A program made the translations under genes and the position numbers. Shown here piece by piece: positions 11,753-18,987 of a stretch of DNA of 27,294 nucleotides. Source of the DNA: a virus; the IMG/VR virus record IMGVR_UViG_3300009157_000042, positions 1 through 27,294 of that record; one strand, 5' to 3'. Under the pieces are notes generated by a model. That model searched no databases and was not told the DNA's origin. It saw only the letters and a program-made list of their open reading frames with translations. Each line of letters starts with the position of its first letter. Positions within the stretch are counted from its first letter, which is position 1.

Positions 11753-11991
11753 CCGGCCTCCCTGGCGTATTCCTGCACATCTTCCATCGCATGGCTGTCA
11801 CGCCGCTGGATGGCCACAAGGGCTGCGAACAGCACGGCTCGGGCCCGCCCCCTGACGGTTTTCCGCGCAGCCCTCACCGCATCCAGCGCGGCATCAGCCC
11901 CCTTCCCGGTCTCCAGGTAGGCCCGGATCGAAGCCGGCATCCCTGGCCACTTGTCAGCTACCGAGAGGGCGATTTTACGCAGTTCGCTCAA
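11749..11991 (-). CDS. alanine/arginine-rich helical protein
   Basis: An 80-residue protein from ATG 11991, overlapping the upstream TGA (ATGA at 11991-11988). Helical throughout, with a basic middle (ALDAVRAARKTVRGRARAVLFAALVAIQ). No family recognised. It lies between a CxxC helical protein and the putative membrane peptide in the leftward operon. Confidence 0.6.
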   Translation of the reverse strand: MSELRKIALSVADKWPGMPASIRAYLETGKGADAALDAVRAARKTVRGRARAVLFAALVAIQRRDSHAMEDVQEYAREAG

Positions 11992-12221
11992 TAACGTAAC
12001 CCGTCCAGCTCGCAGTCCAGGTCCCGTAGGTCACTGGCTGCATCTTGGACCCCGTGCCAGTCCTCGCTGTCCTGCTTCATCTTGAGATAGTCGATGAGGC
12101 GGGGACGGTTGGCTTCGAGCTCGGCGATTCGGTCTTGCCTGGCATCGGCCACGGCGGCTGCGCAGATTGAGCAAGGCGTCAGTGGAGAGTCTTCCCTGGT
12201 GTGGTTGAAGGCCGGGCTCAT
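11988..12221 (-). CDS. small CxxC coiled-coil protein
   Basis: A 77-residue protein from ATG 12221 (ATGA with the upstream stop). A CSIC pair near residue 17 is followed by a long charged helix (ADARQDRIAELEANRPRLID, then YLKMKQDSEDW) and a second helix (VQDAASDLRDLDCELDGL). It may dimerise as a coiled coil. Function unknown. Confidence 0.6.
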   Translation of the reverse strand: MSPAFNHTREDSPLTPCSICAAAVADARQDRIAELEANRPRLIDYLKMKQDSEDWHGVQDAASDLRDLDCELDGLRY

Positions 12222-12418
12222 CGCCTGCCCCTTTGCTCTTCCCCGTAGTACCCACTGTCCAGGTCAGCCTCCAACTCCCTCCTGCACCTGGTCCTCTCTA
12301 GGCTGCACAACAGCGGTAGCCAACACCGCTTGCCGTTAAACCAGCACTCCCCACCCCTCACCTTCTCAGCCTCCACAGCCGTCAGCTTACGTATCGGCCT
12401 CCAGTCGTGCGGCCTCAT
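12218..12418 (-). CDS. unknown small basic protein
   Basis: A 66-residue protein. ATG 12418 forms an ATGA overlap with the Fis-like gene's TGA; the frame is open to 12454 but only inside that gene. It begins MRPHDWRPIRKLTAVEAEKV, contains four cysteines (ECW, RCW, LLCS, RCRREL) and ends in a disordered, charged tail. No family recognised. Confidence 0.6.
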   Translation of the reverse strand: MRPHDWRPIRKLTAVEAEKVRGGECWFNGKRCWLPLLCSLERTRCRRELEADLDSGYYGEEQRGRR

Positions 12419-12600
12419 CGCCTGTCCCTTACCAGCGACTCCTCCGAGGCCCACCGCTTCCGGTACCGGATGAGCGTAGAGGGGCTGATCCCGAGCTCCA
12501 GGGCCAACCGGTGCTCAGGCACCGTCCCGCTGTAGTGGGTCAACACCGCCTCCACGTGCTCCCTGATTACTTCCTTGAGTGGTCGAATCGGGGGGGCCAT
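12415..12600 (-). CDS. Fis-type helix-turn-helix regulator
   Basis: A 61-residue protein from ATG 12600, immediately after the HNH stop, with GGAAG six bases upstream. It is essentially one HTH: helix (EVIREHVEAVLTHYSG), then RLALELGISPSTLIRYRKRW, whose G-I-S-x-S-T-L-x-R-Y-R-K-R-W recognition helix matches Fis-type and sigma-54-activator C-terminal HTHs (K-x-A-x-x-L-G-I-S-x-x-T-L-x-R-x-L-K). At this size it can only be a DNA-binding dimer. It is a candidate regulator of the divergent control region. Confidence 0.7.
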   Translation of the reverse strand: MAPPIRPLKEVIREHVEAVLTHYSGTVPEHRLALELGISPSTLIRYRKRWASEESLVRDRR

Positions 12601-12918
12601 CTAGCGCTTCCATCGGTTTCCTTGTGGGGGGATGCGCCCGCGCTCGAAGGCGTCGCGGACGTTTTCGGCGTAGGTGCCGAGGGTTAGGTGCGAGGGCCGG
12701 ACGCACTTCCGGTTGTCGCAGGCGTGGCGGATCACAAGTCCCCTCGTCGCCTTCCGCCCGTGGGCTATCTCCCATGAGGCCCGGTGGGCGCCGATGGTCC
12801 GTCCGGCGTAGCGGATATGCCCGTAGCCGCCTCCCCCGAGCGGCCCCTGCCACTCCCAGCACAGGTCCTCTGGCGCCTGTTTCACTAGTCCCCAGAACCT
12901 GGCTTCCTGCCTGTCCAT
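12601..12918 (-). CDS. HNH endonuclease (homing-type)
   Basis: A 105-residue protein started at ATG 12918, giving MDRQEARFWGLVKQ, which aligns with the usual N-terminus of such HNH proteins; an ATG at 12969 would add 17 low-complexity residues from AT-rich DNA. The family signature is complete: CWEWQG, GYGHIRYAGRTIGAHRASWE, then GLVIRHACDNRKCVRPSHL and TYAENVRDAFERGR. The H-x(n)-H-x-C-D-N-x-x-C-V-x-P-x-H-L core binds the metal and the last helix binds DNA. In phages these are mobile or DNA-nicking enzymes. As the first gene of a leftward operon it may be a captured free-standing homing endonuclease. Confidence 0.85.
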   Translation of the reverse strand: MDRQEARFWGLVKQAPEDLCWEWQGPLGGGGYGHIRYAGRTIGAHRASWEIAHGRKATRGLVIRHACDNRKCVRPSHLTLGTYAENVRDAFERGRIPPQGNRWKR

Positions 12919-12983
12919 CCTGATTGTCAGCTTAGAATATGTATTATTACTTGTAAAGAAAGAATACATCCTGTAAAGAAAAA
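12919..12983. promoter_or_regulatory. AT-rich divergent control region with direct repeats
   Basis: A markedly AT-rich stretch in a GC-rich genome, between leftward HNH and rightward late genes. TGTAAAGAAA occurs twice, at 12952-12961 and 12972-12981, exactly 20 bases apart, so one protein could bind both on the same face. The rightward strand offers TTGTCA (12924-12929), TAGAAT (12933-12938) and TATTAT (12942-12947); the opposite strand offers TTTACA elements within the repeats. Exact promoters cannot be fixed by eye. Confidence 0.5.
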
Positions 12984-13337
12984 ATGGACGATGGTTTGGT
13001 CATGGCAATCGTCGTCATCGAAGAAGGCGCACCAAACGGGACGGACCTCGTCTTGAGGAGCCCGGTTAATGGCGTGCCGAAGGCACAGGAGCCGATCAAG
13101 GTCGTTGACCTCGGCGACGACTTCGCCTTGGCCGGCGTTCGCCTGGACGTCGCTTGGGATGAGACCCGGGAGAACCTCTGCGTCGTTCTGATGGTGGACG
13201 CGGGCAGGAACAGCAGGCTCGTTGGCCTTCAGGTGGTACCGACTCTCATTGCGGAGGTGGGGCGGGTCAACATCGCCAGCCTCAAAGAGGGAATCGCAGA
13301 GGCCCTTGCTCCGAAGGCACCGGAGCAGCCGGTATGA
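12984..13337 (+). CDS. unknown beta-rich protein, first of late block
   Basis: A 117-residue protein from ATG 12984; AAAGAAAA before it is a poor ribosome site, and ATG 13002 is a weaker alternative. Strands are suggested by MAIVVIEEGA, TDLVLRSP, PIKVVDLGDDF and ENLCVVLMVDAG. A short proline-rich tail follows. No family recognised. It is the first gene right of the divergent control region and is coupled by ATGA to the next. Confidence 0.65.
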   Translation: MDDGLVMAIVVIEEGAPNGTDLVLRSPVNGVPKAQEPIKVVDLGDDFALAGVRLDVAWDETRENLCVVLMVDAGRNSRLVGLQVVPTLIAEVGRVNIASLKEGIAEALAPKAPEQPV

Positions 13338-13543
13338 AGCTGCTGGCGACCGCTTCTCACACCGAAGCTCTCCCTCCCGGCGTGTGGGAGTCGATCAAGA
13401 AAGCCATCATCTCCACCGGCAAGACGTGGGGAGTGGACATCTCTGTCGACGATGACTTAACCGTTAGAGAGTCCATCGCGCGCTATTGGGCTGCTCACAG
13501 GATTCAAGAGGATGCCCGACTCGCCAGCGACAAAGATGGCTGA
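13334..13543 (+). CDS. unknown small protein
   Basis: A 69-residue protein from ATG 13334 (ATGA overlap). It reads as one amphipathic helix (GVWESIKKAIISTGKTW), a short strand and a second helix (VRESIARYWAAHRIQED). No domain recognised. It precedes the possible small-terminase gene. Confidence 0.6.
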   Translation: MKLLATASHTEALPPGVWESIKKAIISTGKTWGVDISVDDDLTVRESIARYWAAHRIQEDARLASDKDG

Positions 13544-13967
13544 CCTCGTCACTCGAACAGTCGAGGACGAGAAGGCGTTGCTCGAGAAGCAGCGCCTACG
13601 CACCGAGCGCAAGCAGCTCCGCAAGCAAGAGCGCAACGCCCATCTAGAGACGCTGTTCGCTCGGATCAAGTCCGATGCAGCCACCCACGTCTATCTCAAG
13701 CGCCACATGTTCAAAACGGACGAAGAGCTAGACGCTCTCGGTCTCTCCGCTCAGCAAAAGAAAATCGTACGTCAGTGGCAGGAGCCAAAGAAGGCAACAG
13801 CGTTCGGCATCGAGTCGTCAGCCAAGCTGATTGAAGCCGAGACCAGGGCAAAGGCCGAGAAGGTTTCAGTCCGTCTCAACGTCGAGAACGCGACCATCGT
13901 CCTGCCCGAGAAGCGAGAAGAGACGATAGCGCCCATCTACATCGACGTGGAGGCGCAAGAGAAGTGA
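13536..13967 (+). CDS. charged helical protein, possible terminase small subunit
   Basis: A 143-residue protein from ATG 13536; ATG 13512 in frame would give 151 residues with a larger overlap. A long basic/acidic coiled-coil-like helix (about 12-40, EKQRLRTERKQLRKQERNA) is followed by a helical domain (HVYLKRHMFKTDEELDALGL, QQKKIVRQWQ) and a beta-rich tail (VRLNVENATIVLPE). Helical DNA-binding region plus strand-rich C-terminus, at the head of the late block, is compatible with a small terminase subunit, but the large subunit is 3.5 kb away and no HTH is clear. Tentative. Confidence 0.35.
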   Translation: MADLVTRTVEDEKALLEKQRLRTERKQLRKQERNAHLETLFARIKSDAATHVYLKRHMFKTDEELDALGLSAQQKKIVRQWQEPKKATAFGIESSAKLIEAETRAKAEKVSVRLNVENATIVLPEKREETIAPIYIDVEAQEK

Positions 13968-15733
13968 GCGCCTTCGCTTCCAACATCATCCGTCTCGACT
14001 ACCCCCCTTCTGGCCTTCCTGGCTACGACGCTGTGATCGGCGAGAGGGCCATCGACCTCGATACCGACATCCTCTACATAAAGGTAGGAACGGCCGTCAC
14101 TGACTGGATTGTCGGGACTGGAGCGTATGGAGGTGGTGTTGGTGTCGTCGTCAGCGTCAGCGGCACAGCCGGACGTATTTCGTCTACCGGGGGAGTCAAT
14201 CCCGTCATCGACCTCGTGGATACCGCAGTCACTCCCGGAAGCTACACCTACGCCAGTCTCACGGTGGACGCGGCCGGTCGGCTCACGTCAGCCAGCAACG
14301 GAACAACCCCCGCCCCAGTCGGGGCGACGTATATCACCCAGACCCCAAACGCCACGCTGACGAATGAGCAGGCCCTATCAGCCCTCTCGAGCGGGGTGCT
14401 GTCGTCAGTCACGGCGACCGGGGTTGTGTCGGCGACTGCGTTTACGGCAAATCGGATCGCCTTCGGGAGTGGGACCAACGGAACTCTCACCGAATCGTCG
14501 CTCCTCAACTTCGACGGGACGAAGCTCGGCGTGGGTACAGCATCGCCGACTACCAGCGCCACGGCAACCTGGGAGCAGAGCGTCGATGGGCCCATGGGGC
14601 ACTTCGTCCACAACCCCAACGCCGGCACAGGAGCCCAGGCCCTCATCCTGATGCAGACGGCGGTAAGCGCGACCTTCGCGACAACGCCCTACGTGATTCT
14701 CTCGGCAACGGGTATCAACTTCACCCCGGCCGGGGCAATCCCGGCCTCGTCTGCCTATCTCGAGCACAACGGTGGCACGATGGCCATTGGCGCCGTCACG
14801 GGCGACGTCGTCTTCTACTCGGGAGCTGGCAGAACCGAGAAGGCGAAGATAGCGAACGCCGGGAACTTTTCGATCGCGAATCTGACCGCTGGCGGAGTCG
14901 TGTATGCCACGGCGGCAACGGGGGTTCTGAAGATCGGAACCGCTGCCGAAGTAGCCGCAGCCATCACCTGGCCGGCTGCAGCCCGTGTACTGGTGAGTAG
15001 CGGCGTATCGACGGCCCCTGTCGGTGACATTGGTTTTCAGTACAGCACTTCGACGAACTCGTTTGTCGTTGGCGAGGACAACACGCAGGCGTGTCACAAC
15101 CTAGGAAACCTCGGAGACGCTACGTACGAGCGCGTTCGCGCCTTCTGGTCGTCAAATATCTGGGTCCTCGCGACTGAGATGTCTGGCGGGACAGAGAGAG
15201 ACATGTTGATCGGAAACGCCAGCACCGCGGCCGTCGTCGTCTCGGCTGGCGGTGGCGTCACGATAGTAGGCGGGGCGGTCGGCTCAGCCCCGTCCGTACT
15301 AACGTCGAATCTCAAGATTCTGTCGAGGCCGATCGCATCCCGCGCTAGCTCGGCGGGAGCAACGCTTGACGCATTCCATGTCGCCGGAGAGACAGTCAGC
15401 ATCACTGGAAACACCAACATCACGACGGCCACGGGATTCAACTACGTCACCATCGACCGCCCCACCTACAGCGGGTCGGGCGGTGCGAAGTCGATCACAA
15501 ATGGAGCGACCGTGTACATTGCCAACGCGCCCGCAATCGCAGGCGATATCTCTGCACTCACGAACGCCTATGCCATTTGGGTCGACGCTGGTCTATCTCG
15601 CTTTGACGGGAACGGTACGCACGTTTTCGAGCTGCCGGCTGATGCGACCGCCGGAGTGGACACGACGATCGACGGAAGGATTCCGATCTTGGTCGGCGGG
15701 GCAACTAAATACGTTCGCTACTACGCAGACTAA
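13964..15733 (+). CDS. tail fibre-like structural protein
   Basis: A 589-residue protein from GTG 13964 (GTGA overlap). Low in charge, rich in Gly/Ala/Thr/Ser/Val, with many short strands, as in phage fibres. Residues about 8-50 (YDAVIGERAIDLDTDILYIK) look like a fibre attachment motif; about 60-115 has the SVSGTAGRISSTGGVNPVID and YTYASLTVDAAGRLTSASNG pattern typical of fibre repeats. The middle (KLGVGTASP) resembles repeats of fibres that end in chaperone or receptor-binding domains. The end, RIPILVGGATKYVRYYAD, is a common fibre C-terminus. Trimeric receptor binding is inferred. Confidence 0.8.
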   Translation: MSAFASNIIRLDYPPSGLPGYDAVIGERAIDLDTDILYIKVGTAVTDWIVGTGAYGGGVGVVVSVSGTAGRISSTGGVNPVIDLVDTAVTPGSYTYASLTVDAAGRLTSASNGTTPAPVGATYITQTPNATLTNEQALSALSSGVLSSVTATGVVSATAFTANRIAFGSGTNGTLTESSLLNFDGTKLGVGTASPTTSATATWEQSVDGPMGHFVHNPNAGTGAQALILMQTAVSATFATTPYVILSATGINFTPAGAIPASSAYLEHNGGTMAIGAVTGDVVFYSGAGRTEKAKIANAGNFSIANLTAGGVVYATAATGVLKIGTAAEVAAAITWPAAARVLVSSGVSTAPVGDIGFQYSTSTNSFVVGEDNTQACHNLGNLGDATYERVRAFWSSNIWVLATEMSGGTERDMLIGNASTAAVVVSAGGGVTIVGGAVGSAPSVLTSNLKILSRPIASRASSAGATLDAFHVAGETVSITGNTNITTATGFNYVTIDRPTYSGSGGAKSITNGATVYIANAPAIAGDISALTNAYAIWVDAGLSRFDGNGTHVFELPADATAGVDTTIDGRIPILVGGATKYVRYYAD

Positions 15734-16066
15734 ATGGCTGTCACTTACGGAAACCTGGCTCAGTCCTACCCGACGGCGGGGCAGCTCGTGACGCTGTACT
15801 CGCTGTCGTCGGGCAACGCGATCATCTCGGCCGTCTGGGTTTGCAACCACGGAGCCGCAACCACCTTCAGGCTCAGTCATGCAATCGGCGGAGCGACTGA
15901 CAACAACCAGCAGTACCTCGCCTATGACCTGGCTGTAGAGGCGAACGAAACATACATGTTCGAGGTTCCGTCTACGGGCCTGTCTATGCAAGGAGGCGAC
16001 GTACTTCGCTGTCGAAGCGGAAACGGTGTCTGCTCCTTCAACGTCTACGGCCAGGTGCAGACGTGA
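15734..16066 (+). CDS. beta-sandwich tail-associated protein
   Basis: A 110-residue protein from ATG 15734, directly after the fibre TAA. The pattern LVTLYSLSSGNAIISAVWVC, NHGAATTFRLSH, YLAYDLAVEANETYMFEVP and GDVLRCRSGNGVCSFNVYGQ repeats the strand order of a family of small phage structural proteins (L-Y-x-V-P ... I-x-S-x-x-V-C-N, T-F-R, Y-x-x-D-x-x-L-x-x-N-E-T, G-D-x-I-x-V-x-S) associated with tail fibres. Position between fibre and collar genes supports that. Function in fibre attachment or as a decoration is not determined. Confidence 0.65.
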   Translation: MAVTYGNLAQSYPTAGQLVTLYSLSSGNAIISAVWVCNHGAATTFRLSHAIGGATDNNQQYLAYDLAVEANETYMFEVPSTGLSMQGGDVLRCRSGNGVCSFNVYGQVQT

Positions 16067-16629
16067 GCCACGGGACATCACAGCGAGCGAGCACTGGCGG
16101 GGGTGGAGGTGGGCCATCCTGGCAACTCCCGGTCGGCTTCGTGTTCATCTCCGTGGTGAACTCCGACCCTGGGCCCTTGCTTGGCTATGGGACGTGGACG
16201 GTGTTTGCCACGGGCCGGATGTTGATCGGCGTGGATGCCGGTGACCCTAGCTGGGATGCCCCGGAGGAGACAGGAGGCGCAAAGACGGTAACGCTCTCCG
16301 AGTCGGAGATTCCTTCTCACACGCACATTCAGAACTCCCACAACCACACTCAGGACGCCCACACCCACGTCCAGAATTCTCACACGCACGTGATCACAAG
16401 CCAGACGGCTACGACAGGTAGCGCGACGAGCTATGAGCACGGAGTTCTCGACACGTCCAGTGCCGAGGCAGAAGCAACCGAGGTAACCGGGGCGACCACT
16501 GCCGTGAATCAGAACGCCACCGCTACGAATCAGGCCGCCACGGCCACGAACCAGAACACAGGCGGAGGCGGGGCACACGACAACATGCCGCCCTATATCT
16601 CGGTCTACATGTGGAAGAGGGTGTCATGA
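16063..16629 (+). CDS. tail collar/receptor-binding protein with HxH repeats
   Basis: A 188-residue protein from GTG 16063 (GTGA overlap). After a Gly-rich start comes a phage tail-collar-type domain (about 25-82: PVGFVFISVVNS, YGTWTVFATGRMLIGVDAGD, TGGAKTVTLSESEIPSHTH). Then four H-x-H pairs at 86/88, 93/95, 100/102 and 107/109, seven residues apart, and an Asn/Thr/Ala repeat (about 148-164). It ends AHDNMPPYISVYMWKRV, the usual 'N-x-P-P-Y-x-x-x-Y-x-W-K-R' terminus of collar proteins. In T4 gp12 and related fibres, HxH pairs in a trimer bind metal on the fibre axis. Confidence 0.8.
   Translation: MSHGTSQRASTGGGGGGPSWQLPVGFVFISVVNSDPGPLLGYGTWTVFATGRMLIGVDAGDPSWDAPEETGGAKTVTLSESEIPSHTHIQNSHNHTQDAHTHVQNSHTHVITSQTATTGSATSYEHGVLDTSSAEAEATEVTGATTAVNQNATATNQAATATNQNTGGGGAHDNMPPYISVYMWKRVS
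16318..16389 (+). repeat. four in-frame 21-base HxH repeats
   Basis: The DNA for residues 86-109 of the collar protein holds four copies of a 21-base unit coding for H-x-H followed by (I/T/V)-Q-(N/D)-(S/A), each copy slightly different (HTHIQNS, HNHTQDA, HTHVQNS, HTHV). The exact 7-codon period suggests expansion of one metal-site module. Confidence 0.75.
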
Positions 16630-16982
16630 AATTCGGCATCACTCGCTACGAGCAGTTCGCTCTTACCTCTCACCTTGTCCACCTCCCATCTCCTAACCCA
16701 GAGCACGGTCGGAAGCGGCTGCGAGCCTGGGACGAGTTGGGGGTGGCGGAGTTGGCTGACAAGATCGCAACTGCCACCGCCGGTTTTGGTGGAGTGGAAA
16801 TTCTCGTCGCCGACTGGCGAGACAAGAAACAACCCATCGCCATCGACATCAACGCCGATGTTCTGGAGTACGTCATCGCCGGTCTCGGGCGGGAGTTGGC
16901 AGGGGTCTGGGCAGACACGCTCATTCAACTTCGCGAGCGCCTAGAGCGACTGCGCGACAAAACCTACGAGTTCCCGGCGTGA
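16626..16982 (+). CDS. unknown late small protein
   Basis: A 118-residue protein from ATG 16626 (ATGA overlap; the earlier in-frame start at 16611 lies inside the collar gene). It has an alpha/beta layout: ELADKIATATAGFGGVEILVADWRD, IAIDINADVLEYVIAGLGREL, and a long C-terminal helix (TLIQLRERLERLRDKTYEF). No family recognised. It lies between structural genes, so a tail- or assembly-related role is possible. Confidence 0.65.
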   Translation: MKFGITRYEQFALTSHLVHLPSPNPEHGRKRLRAWDELGVAELADKIATATAGFGGVEILVADWRDKKQPIAIDINADVLEYVIAGLGRELAGVWADTLIQLRERLERLRDKTYEFPA

Positions 16983-17437
16983 ACCCGACGATCGAAAGAC
17001 CGGTCCGGACGAAGAAGGTCACGCCGGAGGAGCTGCCTCAATGGAGTGCCTTCGAAGCCATCCCGTGGATGCAGGAGGTAAAGCGGCTCCTGGATCAAGT
17101 CTACGTCACTTCCCGAAGCTTCCCAACTGCAGCTACTGGAACCTTTACGACCGTCTACAGCACGCCAGACTTGGCCGAGGGCTTCGACTGGATGCTCGAA
17201 GCTCGCATCATGGCCCACGCTTCCTCGGCCCGCTCGTCGTGGATCATAGAGGGCCTGTTCTATAACGACGGGACCGTCCAGCAGGCAGGGGCGACCTTCG
17301 CCATCTACACGCAAACCACAGCGGCCTTCAACGTCCAATTTCTCATCGTCGACAACCATATCGAGGTTCAAGTCCAGGACGACGGGGCCCTGGATGTGAA
17401 GTGGCGGGTGTGGATCGACTTGCGGGAGAGCCCGTGA
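16979..17437 (+). CDS. unknown beta-rich late protein
   Basis: A 152-residue protein from GTG 16979 (GTGA overlap). N-terminal 45 residues are polar with a helix (SAFEAIPWMQEVKRLLDQVY); from about 55 it is strand-rich (TGTFTTVYSTPDLAEGF, WMLEARIMAHA, ATFAIYTQTTAAFNVQFLIV, HIEVQVQD, DVKWRVWIDL). This fits a jelly-roll or beta-sandwich structural protein such as a head-fibre or tail component. It directly precedes and overlaps the large terminase. Function unknown. Confidence 0.6.
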   Translation: MNPTIERPVRTKKVTPEELPQWSAFEAIPWMQEVKRLLDQVYVTSRSFPTAATGTFTTVYSTPDLAEGFDWMLEARIMAHASSARSSWIIEGLFYNDGTVQQAGATFAIYTQTTAAFNVQFLIVDNHIEVQVQDDGALDVKWRVWIDLRESP

Positions 17438-18987
17438 GCTTCAAGTTTCGCCCCCACCCAGGAGCCCAGGAGCGCTTCATGGCGTTCAAGGGCCGCTATG
17501 CGCTCATCGGTGGCGCGGCTGGTGGTGGAAAGTCTGACTGCCTTCTCTACGACCCGTTTCGCCAGGTGAAGGTCGAGCAGGAGCGGGTTAATCGCGGCGA
17601 GATTGTCTCGTCAACAGGCCGCGCGATTCTCTTCCGGCGAACGATGCCGGAGCTTCGCGAAGTCATGGACCGCGCGCGGCGTACGTTCGAGCTCATCGAC
17701 CCGGGCGCCAAGTGGCATGAGCAAACGAAGACCTGGACCCTTTCTTGCGACTACAAGTTCATGTTTGGCCAGATGGAGGAAGACTCCGACTGGATCAAGT
17801 ACTACTCGTTTGAGTTCACATGGGCTGGCTTCGACGAGCTAACGACGTTCACGGAAGACCAGTTCGACCAAATCGACACCCGCGTCCGCTCGTCTGATCC
17901 GGTGCTCTCGAAAATGCTCTACGTCCGCGCCGGAACGAACCCGGTCGGTCCTGGTCTCGAATGGGTGCGACGTCGGTTTGTCGAGGTAGCTCCTCCCAAT
18001 ACCCCGGTCATACGTCGAATCAAGACTCCCGTTATCCAGGACGGCGTTACGCGCTACGAGACGGTAGAGCGGGAGCAAATCTTCATCCCCGCCCGCCTGT
18101 TCGATAACCCGAGCATCGACCAGAAGGAATACGCCGCCACGCTGACGGGAAAGTCAGCGGCGACACGCAAGGCACTGCTTGAGGGCGACTGGTACGCCAA
18201 CACCGAGGGGGCTTGGGTGGGTGACGACTGGGACTCTTCGATTCACGTGTGCGAGCCGTTCAAGGTTCCCCCTGGCTGGCCCAAGTTCCGCATGGGTGAC
18301 TACGGCTATTCATGGCCCGGACTTGCTTCCATCCAGTGGGGAGCTACGGACCCGGACGGGAACATCACCATCTACCGCTCGCTGACGACCGTTCGTCAGA
18401 ACGCCGAGATGCTGGCGTATCGCGTGAAAGAAATCGAGATGGACGCGGGTGAGTGGGACTTGGACCGCCACTGCTCAAAGCTTCGAGGTCCACTCGATTC
18501 GTCTTGCTGGAATCAGACGGGAGCCATCGGTCCCACTATCGCGGAGTCCTTCTTCAACGTCGGCGTCATTTGGGACAAGTGCGACAAAAACCGAACCGCT
18601 GCCGCAGAGCAGTTCCGTCAACGTCTCGTGAGACGTACTGCCCACGCGACGATCAAGGACGAGAACGGCAAACCGGCCTACATCGTTCCCGGCATTCGCT
18701 GGTTTAACACTTGCTACTCGTACGTCCGCAGTCCACGGGGAGCCAAGGTTAAGGTCGGTCCCGTGGTGACGATTCCGGTTCTACCGGCGGACGAGAACGA
18801 TCCGGACGTTCCCGATACCCACGGCAATGATCACGACTGGGACGCAGCGGCCTACGGGTGCATGTCGCGTCCCATCGTCGCCGAGAACGACAAGGTCCAC
18901 CCCGACGAACTGAAAGAGCGGCGCAAGCGTCAGAAGGACTCTGAGCGCTCGGTTAACAAACTTGGCTACCCACAGGGGGCATGGTGA
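17434..18987 (+). CDS. terL: terminase large subunit
   Basis: A 517-residue ATP-driven DNA packaging motor. GTG 17434 is chosen (GTGA overlap). Walker A is GGAAGGGKSD (26-35) and Walker B with catalytic acid is AGFDE (131-135); an LFRRTMPELR segment and coupling region lie between. The C-terminal RNase H-like nuclease shows FRMGDYGYSWPGLASIQW, a middle acidic segment, and HDWDAAAYG near the end, consistent with metal-binding acids. Family-typical length. It works with the portal encoded immediately after (ATGGTGA overlap). No convincing small subunit sits next to it, which is unusual. Confidence 0.95.
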   Translation: MSFKFRPHPGAQERFMAFKGRYALIGGAAGGGKSDCLLYDPFRQVKVEQERVNRGEIVSSTGRAILFRRTMPELREVMDRARRTFELIDPGAKWHEQTKTWTLSCDYKFMFGQMEEDSDWIKYYSFEFTWAGFDELTTFTEDQFDQIDTRVRSSDPVLSKMLYVRAGTNPVGPGLEWVRRRFVEVAPPNTPVIRRIKTPVIQDGVTRYETVEREQIFIPARLFDNPSIDQKEYAATLTGKSAATRKALLEGDWYANTEGAWVGDDWDSSIHVCEPFKVPPGWPKFRMGDYGYSWPGLASIQWGATDPDGNITIYRSLTTVRQNAEMLAYRVKEIEMDAGEWDLDRHCSKLRGPLDSSCWNQTGAIGPTIAESFFNVGVIWDKCDKNRTAAAEQFRQRLVRRTAHATIKDENGKPAYIVPGIRWFNTCYSYVRSPRGAKVKVGPVVTIPVLPADENDPDVPDTHGNDHDWDAAAYGCMSRPIVAENDKVHPDELKERRKRQKDSERSVNKLGYPQGAW

